From Pedobacter arcticus A12 (GTDB lineage Bacteria > Bacteroidota > Bacteroidia > Sphingobacteriales > Sphingobacteriaceae): a stretch of 64,000 nucleotides of DNA. Positions 34,306 through 42,410 of this stretch are shown here, one piece after another (the first letter of the stretch is position 1; each line of letters begins with the position of its first letter). The translations under genes were made by a program, and so were the position numbers. Where the stretch lies: contig NZ_JH947125.1 in the NCBI RefSeq assembly GCF_000302595.1, forward strand, positions 988,775-1,052,774, given 5' to 3'. The notes below the pieces were generated by a model. It was not told the origin of the DNA. It ran no database searches and was given only the letters and a program-made list of their open reading frames with translations.

Positions 34306-34336
34306 CAAAAGTAGATATTATTAAATTGAAAAACAA
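34306..34336 (-). promoter_or_regulatory. promoter of rpsF-rpsR-rplI
   Basis: On the minus strand TTG (34336-34334), a 20-nt spacer and TACTTTTG (34313-34306) match the Bacteroidota consensus closely. The start codon is about 40 nt downstream. Confidence 0.75.
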
Positions 34337-34631
34337 TAGTTTAAAACTTCTTTTATCCTTTTATTTAAGAGGTTTATGGCGAGTATTTTCTCGTAAATAA
34401 TGTGTGCGGATAATATTAGTTAATTAACGAAGGTGTTCGTTTTGTCAAGTCACTAAGCTATCAGGTAATCCGCTTCGGTGATCTTATCTCCAGAAAATTT
34501 TAGAAGAAACGATTTTTAACTTGATACGATTCTGAGTTTTTATTTTTAAAGGAAGCGCCGACTTAGTTTCATTTCTCTTAATAGGTTAAATGATTTTAGT
34601 TTTTGGGGAAGGTGATTTATAATGTGGTAAA
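34337..34631. other. intergenic, nothing evident
   Basis: Between the ribosomal promoter and the terminator of the fasciclin gene. No frame, repeat or hairpin worth calling. Confidence 0.5.
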
Positions 34632-34673
34632 AGAACCAAATAGCTTAATTTTTTGAAGAGGCTATTTGGTTCT
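34632..34673 (-). terminator. terminator of fasciclin lipoprotein gene
   Basis: AGAACCAAATAGC (34632-34644) is the exact complement of GCTATTTGGTTCT (34661-34673), a 13-bp stem with a T-rich stretch after it on the minus strand. Confidence 0.75.
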
Positions 34674-34705
34674 GATTAATGATTTTAGAAATGGATAATT
34701 CCTAA

Positions 34706-35263
34706 TTATTTAGCCGGAGGCAAAATAACGTTGTCAACCACATAAATAACGCCATTAGCAGCAGGTACGGTTGCTATGATGTTTGCATTTCCATTAATTA
34801 CAGGTTTGCCATCTTTCATAATAATGGTGATGTTTTCACCGTTTACCTGTCCAATAGTTTGTCCATCTGTAAAGTTTTCTAATTTCAATACACCTAAAGA
34901 AACATGGTACTGTAATAAATCCGCTAGATCGTCTTTGTTTTCTGGTTTTAAAAGATTCTCTACGGTACCAGCAGGTAATTTATCAAATGCTGCATTGGTT
35001 GGTGCAAAAACGGTGAAGGGACCGGCGTTCGTCAAGGCGTCTACTAAACCGGCTGCTTTTACCGCAGCAACTAGCGTAGTGTGGTCTGGGCTGCCCATTG
35101 CAACTTGTACCACATTTTTCTGGGAATCGTCATCTTGTACAGACGATTGTCCGCCACCCACAACTTCTTGATTTGGTTCTGTAGCATCTGATGCTGACTC
35201 GGAATTATTGCAACTTGCAAAAACCACCATGCAAATCATTGACAGTAATAAGATTTTTCTCAT
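34706..35263 (-). CDS. fasciclin (FAS1) domain lipoprotein
   Basis: A lipoprotein signal peptide with lipobox VFASC (Cys18), a Ser/Asn/Gln-rich linker (about 19-50), then one FAS1 domain with AGPFTVFAPTNAAFDKLPAG and VDNVILPP at the end. It is a paralogue of the secreted protein at 13461-14012 and shares long identical blocks with it. The likely place is the periplasmic or outer surface of a membrane. Function is otherwise unknown. Confidence 0.92.
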   Translation of the reverse strand: MRKILLLSMICMVVFASCNNSESASDATEPNQEVVGGGQSSVQDDDSQKNVVQVAMGSPDHTTLVAAVKAAGLVDALTNAGPFTVFAPTNAAFDKLPAGTVENLLKPENKDDLADLLQYHVSLGVLKLENFTDGQTIGQVNGENITIIMKDGKPVINGNANIIATVPAANGVIYVVDNVILPPAK

Positions 35264-35497
35264 AATTTTTTAGTTTTTTACCCTAGCAATGTGCTGACAA
35301 TAAATTGACAAGTCTATGACCTTCGTCAAAATAAAACACGTTGTTTCTCACATTTTAGAAATGAGGAAGTCAATTATGTGTTTTGCGCCTTGTTATCTCG
35401 GGGCTTAAAAGAAAACTAGGTATTTAGCTGAAAAAAGGGGGGCTTTGCCAGTAAAGTGTAAAGAAATCGGATGTTGGTGTATGTGCAAAACTACCGA

Positions 35498-36214
35498 CTA
35501 GGAAGCGATAAAATAATATTCGTTCCCTAGTTCAAAGTGGTTTATAAATTCATTTCCACTTACTGGCTTGCCAACTTTTAAAAATGATTCTAGCGTATAA
35601 ATTTGCAAACCAATATCGTTATGCAAGTAATTGTACAAATCTAAAGGGCTTGTGCCGTAGAAATCGCTGGCGCCTTTTCCGCATTCAAACAATACCATTG
35701 GCTTATTCTGCTTCAGCAGATTTTTGGCGCCTTTAATTACGTCAAATTCACCACCTTCCACATCAATTTTTATAAAATGAATTATTTGATTTGGGCCAAT
35801 AACATCGTCGAGCGCTCTTTTGGCAACCGTTATTTCCGCAATGTCAGGATTGTGGATTGCGTATTTTCGTTTTTTGATACCGCTATAAGCTTCATCGTTT
35901 CTTACAAATTGAAATGTCGTTTCTCCATTGCTATACGATAGCGCATATGGGAATATATGCGCTCTGTGTGTGTATTTCGTTTTTAGTGACTCGAATAAAT
36001 GGGGTAGTGGTTCAAAAGCAAAATGGGTTCCTTTGGGTGCAAAGCTCAGCATCAAATCTAAAATCTCACCTTTATGGCAACCTACATCTATACAATTATC
36101 ACTTGCTGATAAAAATTTTTTCAATATAGCTCTTGTAAGTCTATCGTATTTGATGTTTTTCGAAAGATCTAAATGCAGAAATATTAAAAATTCTTTAAGG
36201 ATATTTTTAAACAT
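35498..36214 (-). CDS. FkbM-family methyltransferase
   Basis: A Rossmann-fold methyltransferase: motif I as CIDVGCHKGEILDL (about residue 42), motif II as FAFEPLPHLFESL, and the FkbM hallmark IHFIKIDVEGGEFDVIKGA (shown in part), followed by KPMVLFECG. FkbM proteins O-methylate sugars or other small molecules; the target is not evident. It is transcribed alone and its start is 64 bp from the first tRNA-Lys, which lies upstream on the same strand. Confidence 0.88.
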   Translation of the reverse strand: MFKNILKEFLIFLHLDLSKNIKYDRLTRAILKKFLSASDNCIDVGCHKGEILDLMLSFAPKGTHFAFEPLPHLFESLKTKYTHRAHIFPYALSYSNGETTFQFVRNDEAYSGIKKRKYAIHNPDIAEITVAKRALDDVIGPNQIIHFIKIDVEGGEFDVIKGAKNLLKQNKPMVLFECGKGASDFYGTSPLDLYNYLHNDIGLQIYTLESFLKVGKPVSGNEFINHFELGNEYYFIAS

Positions 36215-36250
36215 AGGGTGGTGTAATTTAGATTAGCCCTTAAACAAAGA

Positions 36251-36273
36251 AAACCATCCTTTCGGACGGTTTT
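36251..36273 (-). terminator. terminator of the tRNA-Lys pair
   Basis: AAACCATCC (36251-36259) pairs with GGACGGTTT (one G-T pair) around a TTTC loop, and T follow on the minus strand. Confidence 0.7.
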
Positions 36274-36277
36274 TCTG

Positions 36278-36350
36278 TGATCCCGCTGGGATTCGAACCC
36301 AGGACCACTACATTAAAAGTGTAATGCTCTACCAGCTGAGCTACGGAATC
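36278..36350 (-). tRNA. tRNA-Lys (TTT)
   Basis: A 73-nt cloverleaf: acceptor GATTCCG/CGGGATC with one T-G pair, anticodon loop CTTTTAA between TTACA and TGTAG giving TTT, T-loop GGTTCGAATCCC. CCA is not encoded. It is the downstream copy of two identical genes. Confidence 0.96.
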
Positions 36351-36376
36351 GATTGTTTTTAAGAAGATTTGATAAA

Positions 36377-36401
36377 AAAAGCCTCAATCGCTGAGGCTTT
36401 T
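36377..36401 (-). terminator. hairpin between the two tRNA-Lys genes
   Basis: AAAAGCCTCA (36377-36386) pairs with TGAGGCTTTT (36392-36401), and T follow on the minus strand. The two tRNA genes may therefore be separate units or be partly attenuated. Confidence 0.7.
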
Positions 36402-36411
36402 GTAATACTGG

Positions 36412-36484
36412 TGATCCCGCTGGGATTCGAACCCAGGACCACTACATTAAAAGTGTAATGCTCTACCAGCTGAGCTACGGAATC
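36412..36484 (-). tRNA. tRNA-Lys (TTT), second copy
   Basis: Identical in sequence to the copy at 36278-36350, with the same acceptor, anticodon and T-loop. The duplication includes only the tRNA body; the spacer differs. Confidence 0.96.
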
Positions 36485-36714
36485 ATACTTTATAAAACTT
36501 ATAATGGTTTTGTAAAGTTGTGCAAAGATAGATATTCTGCTGTAGTGTGCAAATGAATTAATATTTTTTTTTAATAGATATTGCTAACCTGCTAAATATC
36601 AATTATAATCATTTATCCATGCGCCCTAATTGTAGTATTGAGCGTATAGTAACATCGTAACAATTATAGTTTATCTAAAAATTTTAAATTTATGGCGCTA
36701 TATTCAAAACCGAT

Positions 36715-37260
36715 ATGGATCTGATACAGATAGAACGAGCACTGCAAAATCGTTTAGGATTTAATGATATGCTGATTTTCGCAAAGCTTACAGCGAGCAG
36801 TAAAATAAATTGCAGAGATATGATGAGTTTATGTATCCATAAAAATCCACAGATAGCCTTCAGAGCCTCGTGGGTTTTAGATACTGTAACTGTTTTGGAT
36901 CTGGATGTTTTTTTAGTAAACCTATCTGTTTTTTTAGAATTATACCCAACAATTACCAATTCCAGCGTACAGCGTTGTTTTACCAAAATAATGATGTTGC
37001 TGACTGCAAGTAAGTTGATAAACACAGTAGGGAATGAGCCAGACAGGTTTGAAGAATGTTTAAGCGCTACATTTGACTGGCTTCTTAATCCAAAAACTCC
37101 TGTTGCGGTACAAAGCAATGCTTTGGAAGTTGTTTTTCAGTTATCGCCATACTATGATTGGGTTTTAGAAGAATTAACTGTTATGCTCGAAGAAAAATTA
37201 GTTTCGTCGTCGCCAGCGTTAATTTCTAGAGCTAAACGGCTTTTAAAGAAAATTAATTGA
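36715..37260 (+). CDS. hypothetical helical-repeat protein
   Basis: 181 residues, nearly all helical, with HEAT/ARM-like spacing (HKNPQIAFRASWVLDTV, LNPKTPVAVQSNALEVVFQL, SSPALISRAKRLLKKI). There is no signal peptide and no enzyme motif. It may be a scaffold. The GreA-like gene starts 22 bp downstream, so they are probably co-transcribed. Confidence 0.65.
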   Translation: MDLIQIERALQNRLGFNDMLIFAKLTASSKINCRDMMSLCIHKNPQIAFRASWVLDTVTVLDLDVFLVNLSVFLELYPTITNSSVQRCFTKIMMLLTASKLINTVGNEPDRFEECLSATFDWLLNPKTPVAVQSNALEVVFQLSPYYDWVLEELTVMLEEKLVSSSPALISRAKRLLKKIN

Positions 37261-37282
37261 TTTTATTGTACATTTTTGGGCT

Positions 37283-37750
37283 ATGGATAATTTGAGTGAT
37301 CAGGCGTTAAAAGTGCAGGTTTTTAATATTTGTTTCGAAGCTTTAAACACAAGATTGACTGATCTTAGAGCAGAGGTTGTACAGCTGAGATTAAGCATAG
37401 CTAACGATTCTAAAAGCAGCATGGGTGATAAGTACGAAACTAGTCGGGAGATGATGCAACAAGAGATTAATAGGTTAGAACAGCAGATTGCGTTAACTGG
37501 TCAGCAACTGTTCAATTTAAAAGCAATCAATTTAGATAAATCATATGCTCAAATAGAAAAAGGTAGCTTAGTACGAACCAGTATGGGTTTGTTTTTTATT
37601 GCTGTGAGCTATGGCGAGGTTAAAATAGCTGCGCAATCCTGTTTTGTGATTTCTGAGATTGCTCCATTAGCCAAGCTTTTGTTCAACACAAAATTAGGCG
37701 GTAGCTTCGAGCTTAATAAGAAGTTAGTCGAAGTATTGGCAGTCTGTTGA
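37283..37750 (+). CDS. GreA/GreB-like protein
   Basis: The N-terminal half is a coiled coil with the layout of Gre factors (about residues 20-80, with SSMGDKYETSREMMQQEINR; the MGDKYETSREMM part matches the Gre-type GDN.E..A...). The C-terminal half (SLVRTSMGLFFIAVSYGEV, FVISEIAPLAKLLF) resembles the FKBP-like domain of GreA. The acidic tip residues of a cleavage factor are not obvious (DSKSS), so it may bind RNA polymerase with another effect. The database label '3-oxoacyl-ACP synthase' sometimes seen for this family is not supported by the sequence. Confidence 0.6.
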   Translation: MDNLSDQALKVQVFNICFEALNTRLTDLRAEVVQLRLSIANDSKSSMGDKYETSREMMQQEINRLEQQIALTGQQLFNLKAINLDKSYAQIEKGSLVRTSMGLFFIAVSYGEVKIAAQSCFVISEIAPLAKLLFNTKLGGSFELNKKLVEVLAVC

Positions 37751-37767
37751 TTTAGATAATGTTTTTG

Positions 37768-38019
37768 CTAAGCAACGTGTTGAGAACTGCTTATACGGAA
37801 ACGCAGTGCTAGTGCTTTTGCTACAGCATCAATTAGTGTTTGGTCAATATCGTCGGAATCATTAGTGCCAGTTAGCGTCCAACTATTTCCTGTTTTAATA
37901 AAATTATAGGTGTTGCCCCCCATAAAAACTTCTAATTCTGATTGTGTTGATGGTTTTTCGGTTAGTACCTGAAAAATAACATCTGCTTTTTCGTGATTGA
38001 TTCTTAATAATACTGGCAT
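37768..38019 (-). CDS. hypothetical protein
   Basis: 83 residues with beta-rich composition (VIFQVLTEKPSTQSELEVFM, shown at the 20-residue limit; YNFIKTGNSWTLTG) and an alanine-rich helix at the end. No motif is recognised. It sits convergent to the GreA-like gene with a 17-bp gap. Confidence 0.5.
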   Translation of the reverse strand: MPVLLRINHEKADVIFQVLTEKPSTQSELEVFMGGNTYNFIKTGNSWTLTGTNDSDDIDQTLIDAVAKALALRFRISSSQHVA

Positions 38020-38140
38020 AATTTCGGAGCGAATATATTCAAGCCTTGTTTCTAATGTTACTAATTGTTATCAACACCTGTTAACTCACTGAAAGCTAAG
38101 CTTTGATTAGTAGGTTTACATGAAAAAGTTGATGAAATTG

Positions 38141-38162
38141 AAAAGGAGGCGAACCTCCTTTT
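38141..38162 (-). terminator. terminator of the HPF gene
   Basis: AAAAGGAGG and CCTCCTTTT form a 9-bp perfect stem with a CGAA loop, 9 bp after the stop at 38171. Confidence 0.8.
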
Positions 38163-38170
38163 ACTATTAA

Positions 38171-38485
38171 TTAGTTTTTTACTTTGTCTAGCTGATGTTC
38201 AATTCCGCGTTTGATTTTTTGTAAACAATCATGAATTGCTTTTGATATATCATCAGATTGTGAGCTGGCGAATATTGGCTCTAGGTTTTCAAGTCTAGCT
38301 TCTATGTTGCACTTTTTGTCGTCAGCACCTCCTTTTTCACCTCCGTTTTCATCGCTTAAATGAACTTCTACTCGGGTTAAATAACTGTCAAATCGTTGCA
38401 GTTTCTCATTAAAAAGGTTGGTAATGTAAGTGTTAAGTTCTTCTTTACCTTCAATGTGGTTGTCTGTATTTATTTGGATTATCAT
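38171..38485 (-). CDS. ribosome hibernation-promoting factor / RaiA-like protein
   Basis: 104 residues with the HPF/RaiA fold: an N-terminal strand, helix (LNTYITNLFNEKLQRFDSYL), strand with RVEVHLSDENG, strand with CNIEARLENLEPIFAS and a final helix (ISKAIHDCLQKIKRGIEHQLDK). It is a short-form HPF, expected to bind the 30S subunit decoding region in stationary phase. A GGEKGGADDKK loop is longer than usual. It is divergent from the L,D-transpeptidase gene. Confidence 0.88.
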   Translation of the reverse strand: MIIQINTDNHIEGKEELNTYITNLFNEKLQRFDSYLTRVEVHLSDENGGEKGGADDKKCNIEARLENLEPIFASSQSDDISKAIHDCLQKIKRGIEHQLDKVKN

Positions 38486-38519
38486 AATAAAAAGTTTAAT
38501 AAATTATGGCAAATTGCGT

Positions 38520-38533
38520 ACCTAATATTAGGT
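38520..38533. promoter_or_regulatory. 14-bp perfect palindrome in a divergent promoter region
   Basis: ACCTAATATTAGGT lies 35 bp upstream of the HPF gene and 129 bp upstream of the L,D-transpeptidase gene. It is a candidate regulator site; the regulator is unknown. Confidence 0.4.
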
Positions 38534-38661
38534 TAAAGTGGTTTAAATAGCAATTGTTTTTGAAACTTTCTTAGCAGATTTTTGAAATAGCAAATAATCA
38601 ACCTTTTATGGTTTTATATAAGGGCATCAAAGTTGTTTAATACCCCAAAAAGAATTTAAAT

Positions 38662-40125
38662 ATGAGAATTAAAGAAATACTATTGCTGTTTATTGTGTGT
38701 TCGTTTATGGTAGTGTCCTGTTCTAAGGGCAGGCATGAAGAGTTTGGGCGTGACTTGGCCAAGGCGTTTAAAAGTAAGAAATACAAAGATTTTGACACTA
38801 CCTCTTACAATGAAGTTTTTAAAGCCGAGTTTAAAAAAATAAAGCCACAACTTCATGATCCAATTTGGATCAGTAAGATTTATAAGGAAGAGGATAAGGG
38901 TTTGACCCTGTTGGGAGATTTTTTGGTTGATGGCAGATTGGATACCTTGAACCAATATTTGCTGAATTCAAGATTTCATGGGCTTAACCCTGATTACTTC
39001 CACGCAAAGATTATTGCCGATCTATTAACTCAGGTGAAGACCAAAAAATTTAAATCGGTAGAAGAGAGCTATCCTGTACTTGCACAGTTGGAGCTTTACT
39101 GTGCTGATGGTTTGATCAATTACGCTGGTATACTAAAGTATGGAGCAGTAAATCCAAGAACAGTGTTGAAGCGATATTATGTGGATGTAAAACGTCCGCA
39201 AATTATTGAAGCACAACAGGCATTAGATCAAATAGACATTGCAAAGTTTTTAGCAGACATTCAGCCAAAAAATGGTTACTATCAGCGTTTAATGAATTTG
39301 TTGATTAACGATGGTAAAACCGACGCCAAAAGATTAACCACAGAAGACAAAGAGAAAATATATTTGTCTATGGAACGTTTGCGCTGGCCAGTGAAAGAAT
39401 ATAAGGGGAAATATCTGTTGGTAAATATCCCAGAGTTTCAGTTGAGATTAATCGAAAACAACACAACTAGTTTAAAAATGAAGGTTTGTGTTGGTGAAGC
39501 TGGAGGGCATGAAACCCCTATTCTAAGTGGTATGATTGATAGAATGCAGGTAAACCCAGTTTGGAATATACCAAAAAGCATTGCCAGCACCGAGATTTTA
39601 AGCAGTTTAAAGCGAGATCCATACTATCTGGAAGCAAAAAACATGGTTGCGTATAGAAATGGGGAATTAATTAACTCTCCAGAGATCGATTGGAAAAACG
39701 TAGACATTTCACAGTATTCATTTAAGCAAAACCCAGGGGAAGATAATTCATTAGGTCAAATCAAATTTATTTTTCAAAATCCTTACGCCATTTATTTACA
39801 CGATACGCCAGCCCAAGCCATGTTTGGTCAAGATATGCGAGCTGTAAGTCATGGTTGCGTGAGGGTACAAAAGCCCATAGATTTAGCAAAGTTTTTGTTG
39901 AACGATGAATCTAAATTGAATAAAGTAGAAAAAGAAATTCAGGCTTCTTCAAATGGACAAAAAGTTGAGGCGAGGTGGCAGATGGTTAAAGATCCAATTC
40001 CTGTTTTTATATCTTACTACACCGCCTGGACAAATGATGATGGTACCTTAGTGAGCTCTAAAGACGTTTATGGGTATGATAAGATGCTATTACCGAAACT
40101 TAAGCCTTACATGGCCAATTTGTAA
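38662..40125 (+). CDS. L,D-transpeptidase lipoprotein (YcbB/LdtD type)
   Basis: A lipoprotein signal peptide (LLLFIVCSFMVVSCSKG, lipobox VVSC) is followed by a helical scaffold domain as in YcbB/LdtD proteins (about residues 60-235, GLNPDYFHAKIIADLL). The YkuD catalytic domain follows (about 250-420): LLVNIPEFQLRL, MQVNPVWNIPKSIA, and the active site HDTPAQAMFG...SHGCVRVQKP with the catalytic Cys. It would form 3-3 cross-links in peptidoglycan. The 487-residue length fits LdtD-like proteins without a separate peptidoglycan-binding repeat. Confidence 0.92.
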   Translation: MRIKEILLLFIVCSFMVVSCSKGRHEEFGRDLAKAFKSKKYKDFDTTSYNEVFKAEFKKIKPQLHDPIWISKIYKEEDKGLTLLGDFLVDGRLDTLNQYLLNSRFHGLNPDYFHAKIIADLLTQVKTKKFKSVEESYPVLAQLELYCADGLINYAGILKYGAVNPRTVLKRYYVDVKRPQIIEAQQALDQIDIAKFLADIQPKNGYYQRLMNLLINDGKTDAKRLTTEDKEKIYLSMERLRWPVKEYKGKYLLVNIPEFQLRLIENNTTSLKMKVCVGEAGGHETPILSGMIDRMQVNPVWNIPKSIASTEILSSLKRDPYYLEAKNMVAYRNGELINSPEIDWKNVDISQYSFKQNPGEDNSLGQIKFIFQNPYAIYLHDTPAQAMFGQDMRAVSHGCVRVQKPIDLAKFLLNDESKLNKVEKEIQASSNGQKVEARWQMVKDPIPVFISYYTAWTNDDGTLVSSKDVYGYDKMLLPKLKPYMANL

Positions 40126-40136
40126 AATATCTTAAC

Positions 40137-40168
40137 AACCGAGGGTGTAAAAGCTCTCGGTTTTTTTA
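40137..40168 (+). terminator. intrinsic terminator
   Basis: AACCGAG (40137-40143) pairs with CTCGGTT (40156-40162) followed by T's, 11 bp after the L,D-transpeptidase stop. Confidence 0.8.
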
Positions 40169-40185
40169 TGGACAATAGGTAATGA

Positions 40186-40443
40186 TTAAGGATATTTTAA
40201 TTTGAAGTACAAAATGCTTCCCGCAAAAATTAAAGTTATGCCATTGGCTATTGTAACAGGTAGGTCATTAACCCATATCCCATATATTAGCCAGAGTGTA
40301 ACCCCTAAAACAAATAGAAGATACATGGAAAGCGAGATGCTTTTGGTGTTTTTAGTTCTGATGATTTTTAACGCTTGCGGAACAAAAGAAACAGTAGTGC
40401 AAAATGCTGCAGCTAACCCAATTACGGTACTTAGGTTTTTCAT
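40186..40443 (-). CDS. SemiSWEET-type sugar transporter
   Basis: 85 residues with three membrane helices and the PQ-loop signature FVPQALKIIRTKNTKSIS. The helix 2 WLIYG and helix 3 NGITLIFAGSILYFKL parts match SemiSWEETs, which work as dimers and pass small sugars by facilitated diffusion. Its start overlaps the stop of the PorV-like gene by one base, so it is at the end of the same operon. Confidence 0.88.
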   Translation of the reverse strand: MKNLSTVIGLAAAFCTTVSFVPQALKIIRTKNTKSISLSMYLLFVLGVTLWLIYGIWVNDLPVTIANGITLIFAGSILYFKLKYP

Positions 40444-41525
40444 TAATTCTTTTTATCGAAATCTAATCTAACAGAGAATACATTGCTGTATAAGCCATCG
40501 CTTTGGTTTCCGATATTTGTTAAAGCATAATCGATGGAGAAATTTTTGATCTTTACGCCCAAACCCAAATTAGGTTGAAACTGGTATTGTTGAGCTCTAT
40601 CAAAGTCTGTTGTTTTCTGGATGTTACCAACCCCGGTTCGTAAAAAGATGGTTTTTTTATAGTTAGCTTCTAAACCGATAGTAGGGTCAATACTTACAGG
40701 TTTAGCAGCAATCAATACGTTACGTTTACCATCTGTTGTGAAATTTAGATCGGCTTCGGCAAGTATTCCTATTTTTTCTGTGATTTGGGTTTCGTACGCA
40801 GTTCCTAAAATTATACGTGGAAGTGTTGTTTCTGTCGAATTTTTTGGGATGTCATTTCCGGTAGCGGTATAAATACTCGAAAATTTATCAGGATTGTAGC
40901 TCCAAGCATTAAATGTGGTGGTGATATCTCGGCCAACTGCCGCAAAGGTGAATTTCTTAAATTTGTATTGCGCAGCAACATCAATCCCAAAACCCCATGA
41001 TTTTCCGTACTCGCCAACTTTACGATGTATGATTTTAACATTTGCACCATAACTCAGTCCGTTTTCTCCTGCTTTCTTCTGCCTTCTGGCGTAACTAAAC
41101 AGAAAAGCATAATCTGCTGCCGAAAAAGATTTCACTCTATTATAGTTGATGTTTCCATCCGCATCAATCAATTCTGAAGTATCTGGAATATCATCCACAC
41201 CGAAACGGATTAACGATGCGCCAACAACCGCAGTATTATCTGCAACAAATGTGGAAAAACCTGCATAATCATATTTTGCAATCCCAGAAAAATACTCTGA
41301 GTGCATTAAACTAGCTTGTGATTGGCTTTTCATGTTCATCAACGCCGCCGGGTTCCAATAGCCCGCTGTAACGTCTGATGACGACGCAACTACAGAGCCT
41401 GCCATCCCAAACGCTCTTGAACCTACTCCAATCTGTAAAAATTCATTAGAATACTTTCTCGTTTGTGCGTTTACAAATAGGGGTAAGCTTAATAGAAAAT
41501 AAAAAAAAAGGCGTTTTATCATCAA
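40443..41525 (-). CDS. PorV/PorQ-family outer-membrane protein
   Basis: A signal peptide (LFFYFLLSLPLFVNAQ) precedes FLQIGVGSRAFGMAGSVVAS and WNPAALMNM, the hallmark N-terminal region of the PorV/PorQ group of beta-barrels (type IX secretion and related). The rest is strand-rich and ends IDYALTNIGNQSDGLYSNVFSVRLDF (the aromatic-ending beta strand; last part VFSVRLDF). PorV shuttles type IX cargo to the surface; this member may be PorV, PorQ or a related barrel. It overlaps the upstream AcpH-like gene by 4 bp. Confidence 0.87.
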   Translation of the reverse strand: MMIKRLFFYFLLSLPLFVNAQTRKYSNEFLQIGVGSRAFGMAGSVVASSSDVTAGYWNPAALMNMKSQSQASLMHSEYFSGIAKYDYAGFSTFVADNTAVVGASLIRFGVDDIPDTSELIDADGNINYNRVKSFSAADYAFLFSYARRQKKAGENGLSYGANVKIIHRKVGEYGKSWGFGIDVAAQYKFKKFTFAAVGRDITTTFNAWSYNPDKFSSIYTATGNDIPKNSTETTLPRIILGTAYETQITEKIGILAEADLNFTTDGKRNVLIAAKPVSIDPTIGLEANYKKTIFLRTGVGNIQKTTDFDRAQQYQFQPNLGLGVKIKNFSIDYALTNIGNQSDGLYSNVFSVRLDFDKKN

Positions 41526-42196
41526 TTTATTTGTGCAGAGATTTGGTCAAAGATAATTATAAAATCTTCACGTAATTTTATTTTGTATTTTATTAAACGA
41601 TCAGTTATCGCTGTTTCCTGTTCTTCGCTAAAAGGATTTTCCCATAGGCGCATACAGATTCTTTTTAGCGCATAGGTGATTTTTTTATCATCAGCATAAC
41701 TATATAGGTATTGCTCCTTTATAAACCGATCGAAAAAAGCCAGAAATTTATCTTCGTTAGCAATCTTGTTCAATTGCAAAAATATCCTGATTTCACTTTC
41801 CTTTACCAGAGCTAACTGGCTGTAGAGTTTTTCGATGGATAGCAGTTTTTCTGCGATAAGAATACTATCTAAAAGTAATTCTAAACTTATATGCCCTAAG
41901 AAAAAAGGTTTTACTGGCGAGTTTAGCAGTTCTTCTCGAAGAACTAGTTTGATTTGATGCTGATGATGTAAAAAAAATGAAGAGCTGTGGAATATTCGGT
42001 CTACTTCTAAATGTCTTTTCCAGCCTTTTAAAATAGCTTCTTGATTAGTGTTTGTTAGAAACTTACCACTATGTTTTTCGGGATGGATAGTCCAATTTTT
42101 GTCAGCGTTTTTTATCAAATCGGGCAAAAGCATGCCAAACACTTTATAAGGGTTGTTCTTGTTTCTATCAAAATAATAATGCGACAAAAAATTCAT
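41522..42196 (-). CDS. AcpH/DUF479-like protein
   Basis: 224 residues. The N-terminus (NFLSHYYFDRNKNNPYKVFG, then LLPDLIK) matches the ACP phosphodiesterase AcpH/DUF479 family, with a conserved Asp and His (LPDL; GWKRHLEVDRIFH). AcpH removes phosphopantetheine from acyl carrier protein in E. coli. The Bacteroidota version is divergent, and whether it has that activity is not shown. The first gene of the three-gene operon with the PorV-like and SemiSWEET genes. Confidence 0.65.
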   Translation of the reverse strand: MNFLSHYYFDRNKNNPYKVFGMLLPDLIKNADKNWTIHPEKHSGKFLTNTNQEAILKGWKRHLEVDRIFHSSSFFLHHQHQIKLVLREELLNSPVKPFFLGHISLELLLDSILIAEKLLSIEKLYSQLALVKESEIRIFLQLNKIANEDKFLAFFDRFIKEQYLYSYADDKKITYALKRICMRLWENPFSEEQETAITDRLIKYKIKLREDFIIIFDQISAQIN

Positions 42197-42362
42197 AAAA
42201 ACAAGGTAAAGGGTTTGGGCTAAGCTTTAATCATGCAAAATGCATATTCAAAATGAGATCTTAAACATTGTGCGTAAATAACACCCGCAATTTTAAAGCT
42301 AAAATAAATCAAATAAAACTAAAACATACTTATACTTTTCTGTTCTCTTCGCTGGTAAATCA

Positions 42363-42370
42363 TATATTTG
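42363..42370 (+). promoter_or_regulatory. -7 box of the tyrS promoter
   Basis: TATATTTG matches the TAnnTTTG consensus, 40 nt before the tyrS ATG. Confidence 0.65.
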
Positions 42371-42410
42371 CGCTTTTCTAAGATAATAACAAATTTTAAA
42401 TAAATAGAAG

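Noticed and set aside
40202..40471. Plus-strand frame opposite the SemiSWEET gene
   Set aside because: Antisense shadow of a well-supported transporter gene.
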